A stretch of DNA of 64,000 nt, taken from Candidula unifasciata. Taxonomy: Eukaryota > Mollusca > Gastropoda > Stylommatophora > Geomitridae. The number at the start of each line of letters is the position of its first letter. Position 1 is the first letter of the stretch. The stretch is from assembly GCA_905116865.2 (NCBI GenBank), contig CAJHNH020000213.1, positions 576,001-640,000 of the forward strand, written 5' to 3'. The notes under the pieces were generated by a model that did no database searches, was not told the DNA's origin, and saw only the letters and a program-made list of their open reading frames with translations. The position numbers and the translations under genes are program-made. This document shows, piece after piece, positions 12,600 through 48,634 of the stretch.

Positions 12600-12800
12600 C
12601 AAATTACTATATATAGTTGCGTATCCTTTACAGGACGTTGCAGAACCAACCCCAGCATTTATTTACTGTTGTGGGTTTTCCAGGCAGATTTTACACTCAG
12701 TGGTTTGCCACTGCTTCTGGACGGTCAGCACCCGGCACCAGTGTCGAAACCAGTGCAAGACATGTCGTCCACAGCAGCGATCGAACCCACTATATATAGA
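12600..12800 (-). repeat. SINE-B, tRNA-derived
   Basis: The family head is a tRNA-like segment (A-box GCTTAGGCG, B-box GGTTCGATCCC in good copies). The tail contains CCTGTAAAGGATACGCAACT. This copy is in minus orientation with a damaged head. Confidence 0.75.
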
Positions 12801-12889
12801 CGGGTCGGAAAAGTAATATTAATAGGGGGGGGGGGGGGGGTGTACCCAACGGAAATTGTCAGTATTTTTTAACTTCTCAGAAATGTTGA

Positions 12890-13145
12890 CATGAACAGTC
12901 CACTACTAGAATTGCAGTCAATATTAATGGAAGCAGTAGTTGCAGTAAATCAGCATTGCACAAACAATTTTTCTTAAGGCACCACCTGTGTTGCCAGGAA
13001 ATGTTCTGGCCCTCACACAAATCTTTCCAGCCATTCCATCTTTTGTCAATCATGGAGCTTCTTTCATGTCTATCCCATGTGTTGTTGGGTCTCCCTCTTT
13101 TGTTCTGTGTGTTGGACTGAATGAACATTCTATGAGGGGGCTTCA
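12890..13145 (-). mobile_element. LINE 3'-end remnant
   Basis: The minus frame reads NKRGRPNNTWDRHERSSMID and QHRWCLKK, the usual C-terminus of a non-LTR RT. Confidence 0.55.
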
Positions 13146-13164
13146 AATGAAACAAACCTTATAA

Positions 13165-13412
13165 GTGTGGTTAGTTAGTTGGGTATTCTTTACAGGATGT
13201 TGCAGAACCAATTCCAGCATTTTTTTTTTGGCTGTTGTGGTTTTTCTAGACAAATTTACTACATACAGCTGTGTGCCAATTCTTTCTGGATGGTTGGGTT
13301 CTCGATACCACTATCAAAACCAACGCAAGGCAAAAGGCCCACAGCTGGGATCGAACCCAGCAACTCGGCATTACAAAGCTTGTTTGCAACATCTAAGCCA
13401 CAGACGCCGATG
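13165..13412 (-). repeat. SINE-B, tRNA-derived
   Basis: Near full-length. At the right the reverse complement gives a tRNA-like head with B-box GGTTCGATCCCAGC. At the left lies the GGTTAGTTAGTT tail. Confidence 0.82.
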
Positions 13413-13959
13413 AGTGTGGTAGAAATTCTAATAACCATGCCACTGTCTTGTACCCTGCCAAATTGTTGTGAAGGATGTCAAGAGTGTTAAGCATGTGACA
13501 TCACAATGAAGACTAATACAGAGATGCTCAGCTGCTACAAGTTTTACCCCTTCAGTGAAAAAATAAAAATAGATAACAAAATGCTGCTCCTCTTCGGTGC
13601 ATGAAAAAAAGTGGGGTGACACAGTATTCATACTGTCGTTATGATATAGCCCTTAACAATATTGACAGGTTACGAGACACTGCCATGGTTATTCTAATGT
13701 CTATTACAATTTTAAAGTTTAAATTTAAAGCTCCCTCACAGTTAACTATTTCTGGGACTTACAACAACGATATGATCTCTGTCCACATTGCCAGATTTGA
13801 GAATGGATGGATGTGTCACCTGCAGGAGCCTCAAATCTCTAGGAACTCTTGACATAATATCTGCAAGAGCTGATTCACACAACTGTATGACCAAACATAT
13901 GTCTACAACCACCAAACAACTGTAACAATATACATATTTTACTGATTTAAGAATTAACA

Positions 13960-38745
<24,786 letters not shown>

Positions 38746-39219
38746 CACTATATTGCTTCAAGACAGAGGAACTCTTTGGTTAGCTGTAAAGTGTCACAAC
38801 AGGCGGCTCAGCATGCAAGAGAAATATCCTTCAGTGGTTAGCAATCTGGGAAAAAAAAAGGGGAGCATGTACAGCAGGAATTCACAGGTCATCAGTAAAA
38901 GATCCCTCATTGACAGAAGTTTCAGCCCATTAACTCCTAGATAACTTCAGAGGTGGGCCAACCTGGGTCATAACTCCCAGGCCTAAATCTTCTCCTGCTG
39001 CACTTTACAAGATGTTCTCGGACAGGGACAAGACGGAAATGGTGACTATGCTACGAGTACTGTGAGATTCAAAGTTAAATATATGTATTGTCACTGTGGT
39101 AGCCTATTAGATCAGCCGGCTATTTTAATGACCAAGTGACAAGCTTACAGTTGGTTTATCTAATACATGTTAGACTCTGCAATTGGCAGAGGGACACTGG
39201 CAAACATAATCTAGAATTG

Positions 39220-39409
39220 AAGGGTTATTCAACTAAGTTGATTCGAGGGCAAAAATTATGAAAATGGTGGAGCATCATGGGTCACAGGGCTGAGCTCCGG
39301 CACATAAAGATTATTAATAAAAGACAACTGGCAATGATCTGCAGGCCACTTGCTAGATCTCTGCGGACCGCTTGCTAGGCCTCTGCGGGCCACCAGTTGA
39401 ATAGCCCTG
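39220..39409. mobile_element. MITE with CAGGGCTATTCAACT termini
   Basis: Left end AGGGTTATTCAACTAAGTT, right end the inverse CAGTTGAATAGCCCTG. A related 108-bp element is at 51904. Confidence 0.65.
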
Positions 39410-39484
39410 GTGTATTCTATGTCCAATATATAAAACAATGAGACAATTTGTCCTATATGGTGTTGCAACCTGGAGTGCAACTTC

Positions 39485-39745
39485 TTCTTCTTTGTGTTAG
39501 CCGGCTGCAAACTCTGGCGGAAAAGTTCTGGTTGTTCGTCCACTTATGAACTCTAGTCCTGTTCCAGAAACTGATGTTGAGATATCCATTTCACAGGTCT
39601 AAGTTATTTGCATGCAGACTGTTGGCTCCTTGCCTCTTAGGCAGAAGTACTCCGACTTTGAAGGAAGATCCCAATTACAACATGCTTTTGGGCAGGGAGT
39701 GGGTCTATTCTTGTTTTCCCCACAATTGGGGAGCGGCATGGGGGA
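39485..39745 (-). repeat. SINE-A
   Basis: Tail CTTCTTCTTC, then GTTCTGGTTGTTCGTCCACT, inverse core TCTTAGGCAGAAGTACTCCG. Confidence 0.8.
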
Positions 39746-41555
39746 CTCTTGGCGGTGGCGGTAGTCGCCGGAAAACCGCAAATTAAGTCGTGGAAAGTGC
39801 GCAATTGGCAAGTGACTGAGGCCCTGTTTTTGGCCGCCATTTTTGTGCCCGTTATTCGGAGGATAGACAAAAAATGCATGCATAATTAAAAGTGAATATG
39901 CAAACTGAGGTGTCAGTCAGTATGATTCATAAAGATTGTGTTAGTTCATTCAATTTCCTATAATATGTAGTTTTATGTATGTTAATTAAATGCTTTCTTT
40001 TTTAATTAATATTGTGTGTGTAAACCAAGAGAATCTCTTTAATGATTGAAGTATTGAAGGCATCGTTTTCTTGGCACTGAACTCCAGATAGGCGCAGTAG
40101 TCTCCACAGGGTTAACAGTTAACAAAAGTCAAAAAGCAAATTACTATTACTAATCATTCATCAGCCTGATGACATCTTACTGATTCACACGTATAACCAT
40201 AGGTCATTGGATATATAGTGATGTATAACAATATAACAATATCAAGTTATCAACAGTCAACGTTACAAACTTACTTTTTAAGTTCCTCCGATCATCGACG
40301 AAGCCCACCGACTAAATTGGCATTGCCACGATTACTTTATACTTTCTCAACCCGAACTACTTGATGAATGGTATCCTAAATTCAGCGCTACAAGACAAGG
40401 GTATCCTTGTCATCTGACATAGTTGTATTTCAGATTATAAAATAGTTTATAAAATGCATATTATAAATGTAAATAAACAAATCGATGCGGATCACAGAAA
40501 ACCTGTAAAGATATTTAAATTTAACACTCGTCTCTCTTTACTCTCTTGTGTTTGAAGATGATTTCCGGTTTCGTCATATTCGTAGCCTAATCATCTCGGA
40601 TACCGTTACTCATTCATTGTTCTAGGCGCGTTAGTTTTTAGTGTCTGTATACAATTAACACCCCCCCCCCCTTTTTTTCCCCTTTTATTTTCATGTGTTT
40701 ATTTTTAAAAAAAACATTGCAGCCAAAAGTGAACATCACATTAAATTTATTACTTAACACTGTCACTATTGACTTAAACACGCTTTTTGTATCGTGACAC
40801 CAGGTACTTAATTCCAGTGGCGTAGAAGTCTGCTGCAAGTGTCTTGAAACATTCATTAAAGCCGGTCTGCAGTTCATCAGTTCCAGACCACTGGTATGCC
40901 AGCCTCTTCTTTATGTACATGAAAGGTGGTCATCACTTGGCACCAGATCGGGGATGCAGGGCGGGTGGCCAACAATGTCTGCAAGTTGAACAGTTACTGG
41001 AGTTACATCTGCGACGTGAAGTCAAGCATTGTTTGTTTTGGATGGCACACCATTCCCCCCCCCCCCCTTAATATCCAAAGGTTTCTTGTCACAAAGTGAA
41101 TCAGTGAATGTGATGTGAAACTTCCAAAAATTCGACAGACAACGCAGAAATTTAGAAACGAAGATTTTCCTGAATTTGTTAGTTTACTTCTTAGACCAAA
41201 TCGTCTGTCAGCACACTGGACCGACTGCTGCGATCTTCATCATAGATATTTGTTCGCCTTTCTTTAAACATTCGACACCATTTCCTAACCATACTATCGG
41301 TTTAACATCTGGACAATAAACCTGAAGGAGTTGCCTGTGAATTTCTGCAGCACTTGTGTTTTTTTTTTTTTTCCCTAAAAACAACGGATCTAAGATCGAA
41401 CCTCGCGGCTGGAGGGAGTGTTTATTTTTGCACACGTAGCATCAAGGTTTCGACTGTGAAAAATATAGCATAGTTAGCTAATGAACCACATAAACATACT
41501 GCATATAAAAATTTACGTTTTCCAACCGTGTTTGTCCCTGCGGTCAAAACGGGAC
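39746..41555. other. CENPL-FITM2 intergenic region
   Basis: Mostly unique AT-rich sequence. Contains the possible CENPL 5' UTR donor at 40275, poly-C/T at 40661-40680 and poly-C at 41056-41068. Promoters of the two divergent genes should lie between about 40.3 and 42.2 kb, but I cannot point to individual elements. Confidence 0.4.
40275..40330 (-). other. Possible CENPL 5' UTR exon end (donor)
   Basis: On the minus strand a consensus donor GTAAGT follows the sequence ending GGAACTTAAAAA. It lies about 1.5 kb upstream of the CENPL start exon, in otherwise unique sequence between CENPL and FITM2. The left end of this exon is arbitrary. No direct evidence of transcription is available. Confidence 0.3.
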
Positions 41556-41559
41556 TTAC

Positions 41560-41950
41560 TTTTTTTTTAAAGGGCTTTTTATGTCGTGTACCACCGTTCA
41601 CCCGTCTCGCCTTTCCCTTGAGCGTTGACCGTCAGACAGATCCCCTGGTTGCTCCCCGAAGCACCATTCTCCTCAGACGATAATTATTTATTTGTGCCTC
41701 CGCACTGTTCGCTCGCTCCCAAAGGGCCCTCGCAACGTCTCGCCTGTCCTACATCAGTTCACCACCAAGTGGTGCATAACCAGCAAGTCTGTCTGCCTGT
41801 TCGTTTCCCAAGTCTACAGTCATTCATCTCACACGCTGTATGTTGGTCTACAGTCATTCACGTCGCGTCAGCCCCATCCGCCGTGATGCTATGTAGGACG
41901 TTCTGCCCCCGCCCCATCCCCTGTTATGATATAGGACGTTCTGCAACCCC
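41560..41950. mobile_element. LINE-related fragment
   Basis: Shares AGCGTTGACCGTCAGACAGA and AAGGGCCCTCGCAACGTCTC with the LINE tail family, followed by duplicated CTACAGTCATTCA and ATAGGACGTTCTGC pieces. Confidence 0.5.
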
Positions 41951-42129
41951 CTCCCCCCTCCACCTTTTTTTCCAAATTTAAACGCTACTGCAATATCTGT
42001 TAAATTCACAGTAATAGAGGAGGGACCCCTGAGGCCGTAGAAATATTATATACATAATAAACAATGTATTGACTGGCACTAACAGAAAGAAGTAGAAAGA
42101 TAGAAGGATACACTAGACAACATAAAAAT

Positions 42130-42225
42130 CGAAAGCTACAGTTATCGTGCCGGGAATCGAACCTGTTACCTCAAAATATTTTGTGCGCCATGCTTTGGAA
42201 TCAAGTGTACTAACTACACAAATGA
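42130..42225 (-). repeat. tRNA-like sequence, probable SINE head
   Basis: The reverse complement has an A-box-like GTAGTTAGTACAC and a perfect B-box GGTTCGATTCCC with 3' CGGCACGAT. Spacing fits a tRNA-derived head. It does not fold into a clean cloverleaf by eye, so it is not called a tRNA gene. It lies 70 bp upstream of FITM2. Confidence 0.5.
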
Positions 42226-42292
42226 AAAGAGTTAATCGACCAGGTGAGGTCCCAGGTTACAGTGCGGGTACAAAGTCTGACCCAGGGAAAAG

Positions 42293-43318
42293 ATGTTGGT
42301 TGATGAGAGTGACTTCCCCATGATGAACATGGCGAAACCGCAAACGTCTACTTCTTCTAAACAAAGTCTTGCTGCAAGACGACGAAGTGAATTCGAAAAT
42401 GCCCAGCGTCGACAAAAAGTCAACGACCAACAGAAACCTGCGGGTAAAAAACAGCTACCCGAACCGACACACATAGGTAACTTCGTGATGATGCTAATAA
42501 TGAAAGCCTGTCGAATGATCATTCTCGTTGATACCTCGGTGAAGATCGGGGTCTATCTCATCGGAGTCATGATCGGCTCGATCATATGTGATTTATTTGT
42601 GGTTCCCAGAACGTTCATGGCTGACAGACATAATGTTCTCAACCAGTACTTTGTAAAACTAGGCTGGGGATGGACATTTACATTTGTCGGTATTTACATT
42701 TTGCTGACAAGCTTTGTGTACTGTTGTCGAGATGTGGCTAAAATATGTCAGCATTTGATGCGACTGGTCGTGGGGACTCTCTGGTGGTATCTCTGCACGT
42801 CCGTTTTCATGCACATCGAAAGCACCATGGGAATCTGTACCCAGCCTGGACATGGCGACAAAGCCGCTTGCCTTGAGGCTGGCAAGAGCTGGCTCGGGTT
42901 TGACATTTCCGGACATGTATTTCTTGAAATCCACTGCCTTCTGATCATTTCCGAGGAGGTGAAGACTTTCAAAGAGTGGAAGAGACTCGGAGAGATTCTA
43001 CACAGCGAGCACTTACAAGACAAGCGGAATTTGTCAGAGGATGAAATTCTTCAAGCCCAAATGAACTACAAAACACTGACACCTTTTATCAAAGTTGTTG
43101 TGCTAATTCTTACCATTATGCTGGTGTTATTTGAATTCATGCTTCTGATATCGACAATTTACAGGTTTCATACACTTCCCCAAAAGGTGTCAGCGTCGTT
43201 TATAGCAGTCATTTGCTGGTTTCTGAGTTATCGTGTTTTGTTTCGATCAGGAAACCCATTTCCGTTTGTTCCTGTGATGCCAGGGTATTGTATTTTGAAT
43301 TTTATGAAAGTTAGCTAG
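42293..43318 (+). CDS. FITM2: FIT2, fat storage-inducing transmembrane protein
   Basis: FIT2 is an ER membrane protein of the lipid-phosphatase-related FIT family. It acts on fatty acyl-CoA and is needed for lipid-droplet budding. The 341-residue frame carries the family landmarks: NVLNQYFVKLGWGWTF (114-129), WWYLCTS (164-170), GFDISGHVFL (202-211) with the first conserved His at 208, and YRFHTLPQKV (290-299) with the second at 293. About six hydrophobic segments are visible: 84-104, 123-146, 155-173, 206-221, 265-290 and 300-318. The N-terminus is a basic, polar extension of about 70 residues that human FIT2 (262 aa) lacks. An in-frame TGA precedes ATG 42293, so the frame is complete; the ATGs at codons 10, 11 and 13 are alternative starts. 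No intron interrupts it, whereas the human gene has two exons. Confidence 0.93.
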   Translation: MLVDESDFPMMNMAKPQTSTSSKQSLAARRRSEFENAQRRQKVNDQQKPAGKKQLPEPTHIGNFVMMLIMKACRMIILVDTSVKIGVYLIGVMIGSIICDLFVVPRTFMADRHNVLNQYFVKLGWGWTFTFVGIYILLTSFVYCCRDVAKICQHLMRLVVGTLWWYLCTSVFMHIESTMGICTQPGHGDKAACLEAGKSWLGFDISGHVFLEIHCLLIISEEVKTFKEWKRLGEILHSEHLQDKRNLSEDEILQAQMNYKTLTPFIKVVVLILTIMLVLFEFMLLISTIYRFHTLPQKVSASFIAVICWFLSYRVLFRSGNPFPFVPVMPGYCILNFMKVS

Positions 43319-43527
43319 ATTGTCTTTGAGAGAAATGTGATAGTAATATAATTAGAATGTCCAAAAACTAGAACATATATGAAAGGAATGAATGGATGGA
43401 GACAGGAGTTAGAGAGTGGTGTGCAAACAAATTGAACAGAACATAAGTTGAGCTGCCCATAATAGCTTATAGGATAGGACAACTTGGCATGGGTTGGTTG
43501 AGGGCCTTTGTTTTATTCTGTTTAATG

Positions 43528-43830
43528 ATTATGCAAATTCCCCGTGTGGATTCCGGGACCCTATTAAAGGAAAAACAAGAATAAACCCTTTGTCTACCCA
43601 AAATCATGTCGTAAGAGTCAACTAATTGGGAGCTTCCTTCGAAGTTGGAGTGCATCTGCCTAGGAGGCAAGGAACTAGCAGTCTGCACACAGTTGAGTCA
43701 GATCTGTAAAAAAGGGATGCACATGCAACACTCAGGTTCTGGAACAGGACTGCGGTCAAAAAGTGGATAAACAACCAGAACTTTCCGCCAGAGTTTACAG
43801 CTGGTGAACACGAATAAAAAGAAGAAGATT
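43528..43830 (+). repeat. SINE-A, full length with AAG tail
   Basis: Head CCCGTGTGGATTCCGGGACC, core CTAGGAGGCAAGGAACTAGC, 3' part AACAACCAGAACTTTCCGCC, tail AAAAAGAAGAAG. A good reference copy of about 300 bp, just downstream of FITM2. Confidence 0.88.
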
Positions 43831-44870
43831 ATGCAAATATTAAATAAATATTAAATACGTGCTTGGAAAGACTTGACATTTGACATTCAATTCAGATATG
43901 TGTGTTTGTGTGCTGTGTTATTTCCCAGCATGTGACTTACTTACAAATTATTGTTTGAATCCCAGTGACTCCCAGATTATGCCTGAGTGGTGTATTTTCT
44001 GTTCCCAGATTTGACTGAAGCACATATACAGTGTTAAGCCTTATTCTATGAACAGCTGGCATTTGGTGGGGGGATGTTGTCAGTATTTATTTTGTCACCT
44101 TTACTTCCCAAAAATTTCCAGGCATCTATTTTAGACACATTTTGCCTAAAAGCCCACATCATTGAAAAGAAAATCTGAGCCTCAAAGGGACTTGGATACA
44201 TGCTAGAAAGCCTGTGGTCTTACTGTACCAGCATTTTTGTTTTTCAGCATACCAGATTCAGCCCTCCAAGATTGTTCATTATTGTCATTCAAATTCTTGA
44301 ATCACATATTTTATTGTTTAGTGCATTTTCTTGACTCTAATATGTTATACATGTTTGATTTCTGACATAATTATAGTTGATTTTAGAATAAAATCAAATT
44401 CGAGAATATTGATTTCTGTGATGTAAGTGAACTCTAGAATCGTAATGACTTGATGCTTGTTTCCAGCCCAGAAATCTTGGGTTGAAATCTGCTTTTTGTG
44501 TGTGTGTGTTTTTTTTTCTTTTCAAAATTGAGCTTGACTCTCAGGTCAACCAAGCCTCAAATGGACACGAGGTAACAGTGACATAATAAGGTTAGGTTTT
44601 ACCTGGTGCAGACAATTTCCATTCACCTATATGCTCCATATATATTTTTGTATTTGAAAACACAAAATACAAATTGTTCCCCAGCTGATAAATTGTGAAA
44701 ATTATTGTTTGCATCCTCGTAATTTTTGAAAATAAGACCTGTCTCCAAAAAAAAGGCCTACTAAGTTTTGTAGGATGCTATTAGTGTTGGCACTACCCCA
44801 CATATAAACCCTGGCTACGATAATTCAGTATAAATCGAGTTGCAGGAATTAAAGCATTTGGTGATTTATG
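43831..44870. other. FITM2 downstream region with SINE-D fragments
   Basis: Possible AATAAA poly(A) signals at about 43851 and 44387. A B-box-like GGGTTGAAATC and CTCTCAGGTCAACCAAGCC at 44470-44560 mark a SINE-D piece. Otherwise unassigned. Confidence 0.4.
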
Positions 44871-44874
44871 TTGC

Positions 44875-45040
44875 ATGCGCTTTAGAGGTGGGGAACCAAT
44901 AGCCTGCTTACAAATTAGCCAGATCTATAAAACGGATGTGTGCACAAAACTCAAGTTCTGAAACAAGACTAAGTCCAGAAGTGACGAAACAGCAGAATTT
45001 ACCGCTTGAGTTAACAGCCTCTGAACTTTAAGAAGAAGAG
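44875..45040 (+). repeat. SINE-A, 5'-truncated
   Basis: Core GGGGAACCAATAGCCTGC to tail AAGAAGAAG. Confidence 0.75.
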
Positions 45041-45194
45041 CAAGTTTTAGGTAGTGTTGTTTTTTTCTCAGAATATTAAGTAATTAATTTGCTGCTCAAT
45101 TTCCTAAGAAAACAGGTAGTTCACTAATTGATAATTTGTCTGTGTGTCTGGGTTTTATGTTTTTTTTTTTTTTTAAATATGAGAATGTGACTGT

Positions 45195-45355
45195 CATTTA
45201 CTGTTTTTAGTTTCTAGGGTAATAGTAGGCAACTGTCAGTTCCTGGGGACAAATGCCACTGGATTTGGGAACAGTATCTGCTGTCACAGTTAAATCCAGT
45301 GTGAGAATGGCAGTCTCTGTCACATAGTCCACATTAAAATGTTGATACTCTATTA
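45195..45355 (-). repeat. Copy 1 of a duplicated open segment
   Basis: The minus frame reads QHFNVDYVTETAILTLDLTV and PKSSGICPQELTV. Similar at DNA and peptide level to 45535-45690. No family recognised. Confidence 0.5.
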
Positions 45356-45364
45356 TGTTGGCAT

Positions 45365-45525
45365 CTGGGGTGCCAGGTTCGATCCCAGGACGGTTTGTCT
45401 TGCCTTGATTTTGACAGTGGCACCGAGAGCTGACTAAAATTTGCCTAGAAAACCCACAACAGCCAAAAAATGCTGATGTTGGTTCTGCAACGTCCTGTAA
45501 AGGATACACAACTAACATTTTACTG
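45365..45525 (+). repeat. SINE-B, head-truncated
   Basis: B-box GGTTCGATCCCAGG at the left, TTTGCCTAGAAAACCCACAA in the body, CCTGTAAAGGATACACAACT at the end. It separates the two copies of the duplicated segment. Confidence 0.8.
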
Positions 45526-45534
45526 TTTTTAGTT

Positions 45535-45690
45535 TCCAGAGTTGAAGAAGAGAATCATCTGTCCCTGGGGACAAAAGCCACTGGATTTGGGAGCATTGGC
45601 TGCTATGACTGTAAAGTCCAATGTGAAAATGGCACTCTCTGTCACACAACCCACATTAAACTGTTGATACTCTATTATTACACTGAGGAT
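45535..45690 (-). repeat. Copy 2 of a duplicated open segment
   Basis: The minus frame reads QQFNVGCVTESAIFTLDFTV and PKSSGFCPQG, parallel to copy 1 at 45195-45355. Confidence 0.5.
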
Positions 45691-45699
45691 AGTTTTTTC

Positions 45700-47130
45700 T
45701 AAGATGTCTCCTGTCTATCGTTTGCTGTGTTTGGCCTCTGGCAAACTTCGACAGTCCTCCTCTCACCATCTGCCTCCACAGGATTTGGTCTTTAGCTGAT
45801 CTGTTCTAAGTGTCAGTGTTAGTGTCTTTCAGGTCATGTTTGCATTTAACCTTTCAGTCAAGCCTTGGCCTTCCTGCAGATCTTGTAAAAAGTTCACCAG
45901 CTCACCACAGAAGAGATACTTCAGAATGCGACTGTCCTGCATGCAGGAGAAATTTCCCAACCAACACAGGCATCTTTTCTTCATTTGAAAGTACATAGCT
46001 AGTATTCCTGCGCTATCGAGTACACATTCATCATCATCATTATCATGAGTTCTCTTTATGCCTAGTGGCACATGAGACTTCAGAGAGGACTTTCCATGCT
46101 TTCATGTCCTGTGCAATCTTCAGTGCAGTTTTCCATGTCAGGTCATTTTCCATCGTCCGTCTTCATGTTGTTTCTGGGCGCCCCTTTTTTCTCTTTCCCT
46201 CTGATATCCATGTGAGAGCTGTTGTGGCAGGTATATCAGGATTCATTCTCTTAACGTGGCCAAGCCATTTCCATCTTCTCTTTGTTATAATTCTTTAAGG
46301 ACAAAGTCTCACCACAATATACCAAGTCAGTGCATTTGGAAAGTATTCAGTCTTTGTCATGAGGAGCATACAGACTCCAGGTAAAGGAACCTGCCGAGGA
46401 CTCAAAGCTTCATAAACTTTAATTTTGGTCCTGTCCATAAGCTTTTTTGTTTGGACACACTCTTGTCGTGAGTTTAAAAAGCATTGCTAAAACCTGCCAT
46501 TTTCATCTGTTTAGTTTTGTATCTAGGAAAAAATTGTCAGGGATTCACAAGCCTGGGTACTTAGACTCATCTACAACCAACTGCTCTTGGTCTTAAACGC
46601 TAACACTTTATGGGTTTTACCACATTCATCCCCATCACTTGTTGTTGTTGTTGTTGTTGAGACTGATGATGTCCAACTTCTTTGCATTTACAAAGCGATT
46701 CATGAGAATCTGCAAATGTACAGTGATGACCGTATCATCTGCAAATAGAAAGTCCCTAAAGCATCGTACCTGCACCTTGGTCCTTGCACAAGGCTTGGAC
46801 AGATTGAAAAGACTGCCATTTGACTTCTTTTGGAATATATCCTTTCAATGGCTGTCTTAAAAGCAGGCTGAAGCACTGCAGTGAACAAGATGCCAAACAA
46901 TGTGGGAGCTAGAACACAACCCTGTTTCACTCCATTACAAATATAAAGGGTGAAGATGATGAATCTTCATATATAATGGTTCCTTTCATATTCTTGTGAA
47001 AGAATTCAGGGAGGCTCAAAAGTATGGGTAGGCATCCATATTTAACAGGGATCTTGAACAGGCCATCCCTGCTAACATAATTGAAAGGCTTGATGGTCAT
47101 ACAATCAGTTATCCAGCTGTTTCTCTTATT
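45700..47130 (-). mobile_element. LINE reverse transcriptase remnant
   Basis: In the minus strand, KQGCVLAPTLFGILFTAVL (about 46870-46930) and the catalytic-site motif DFLFADDTV (about 46730-46755) mark the RT palm. The C-terminal end (WLGHVKR, GRPETTWRR-like) lies at 46080-46290. Frames are broken many times. Confidence 0.82.
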
Positions 47131-47454
47131 TCTTCACCTTTTTTTGTTTTTGTTTTTTTGTTGTTGAAATAATCCCATTTAATGGTCATCAGTTTTCTCA
47201 GGCGTTTGCTTACAAATGCATTTAATTTAAATTCAAATCTATAGTGATTCTCAATCTTTCACTGGTATAAGTGAAAATAAAAATAAAATTGGAATTACAA
47301 ATGCATAATTTGGTTTTAAAACTATATAATTTAGAGTTCCTTATTTTGTCCAAGGTATTTCATACAGCTGTTGTAATTTATGTATAATGTAAGGTTGGTT
47401 TAGCAATGTGCATAATATGACTGTTAGTACAAACACAAAAGCATGGTATTACAA

Positions 47455-47790
47455 ATGCGCACATATATACATACATATGTACATATATGCATACATACAT
47501 TACATACATGCATGCATACATTACGTACATGCATGCATACATACACACATGTATGCACAAGTATGCACATGTACATACATTCACACACACACATACATGC
47601 ACACACACATACATATTGATACATATATAAATACATAAACATACACACATACATGCACACACACATGCATATTGATACATATGTACATGCATACATACAT
47701 AATATATACATACATACATATGTACACACAAACTTACATACATACATTACATACATACATACACATACACAAACATACATATTATTACCA
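47455..47790. repeat. (TACA/CACA)n simple repeat
   Basis: Interspersed TACATACA, CACACATA and ATGCATAC tetranucleotides, with artefactual Tyr/His/Cys/Val frames on both strands. Confidence 0.92.
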
Positions 47791-48249
47791 ACACACATAC
47801 CTATGTTGTATGGTGCTAGTTCTGTTTTTGATAATTAAATATTTTCACATGTAACTCCTAGGGTAAATCTAGCTTGTTGATTGCCCATGAAACTATTCTC
47901 GAGAAATGAATTTGGTGGTTTATCTTTACTTTCCACACCATTACGAGACATTGACATATTGTATATTTTCTATTGCAGTTTTTCAGTGTTGAAAAAAAAT
48001 AAATTTCAGTAATGTTTTCAATGCTATGGCGTGGTCAAGAATAGCGTTCATTTGTCTAACTTAAGACACTGAGTTTGACACAGCTCATGACCTCATGTTG
48101 ACTTTTCTCACAGTCTATTATGCTAGAATTGGGTTGTTGTGTGATTCATATTCTTGTGCATTGACACCTCTTGTTAGATTGAATTATATACTTTATTAAT
48201 TCCAAAACCATTTGCAGCACTTAAGAATGGTATGAGATTAGTTAATTTA

Positions 48250-48545
48250 TTCCCTGTGTGGGTTTCGGGGTCCCATTGTGACGTGGAGAAAAAGAATAGA
48301 CCCATTGCCCTGTAACAAACATGTGGTAAGAGTCTTAGGGATGTTTCAATTGGAGTTGAAGTGCATCAGTCTGAGAGGCGAGGAACCAACAGTCAGCATA
48401 GAAGTAAGCCAGACCTGTAAAATGGATGTGCGCACAAAACTTGTGTTAAAAAAAAAGACTAGAGTTGAGAAGTGGATGAGCAACCAGAACTTTTGGCAGG
48501 AGTTTACAGCTGGTGAACGCAAACAAAGAAGAAGGAGAAGAAGTT
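48250..48545 (+). repeat. SINE-A, full length
   Basis: Head CCCTGTGTGGGTTTCGGGGT, core TGAGAGGCGAGGAACCAACA, tail GAAGAAGGAGAAGAAG. Confidence 0.87.
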
Positions 48546-48634
48546 TATTTATATTCGCATCTTCAAGATTGCTTGTATGTAGTTGTGTATTGTGTGACTG
48601 TCAATTACTGCCTTTATTTTACCACTTTTGCGGT

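Noticed and set aside
13800..13925. Minus frame LVVVDICLVIQLCESALADI after TTGTTACAG, considered as the CENPL terminal exon
   Set aside because: It needs an incoming phase 2, while exon 10 ends in phase 0. The upstream segment 13960-14070 fits both phase and helix pattern.
42130..42225. Possible tRNA gene
   Set aside because: A good B-box, but I could not pair a full acceptor stem or anticodon arm. SINE heads with the same layout are common in this window.
47378..47854. Cys/Val/Tyr-rich frames of 120 residues
   Set aside because: They are translations of a TACA/CACA simple repeat.
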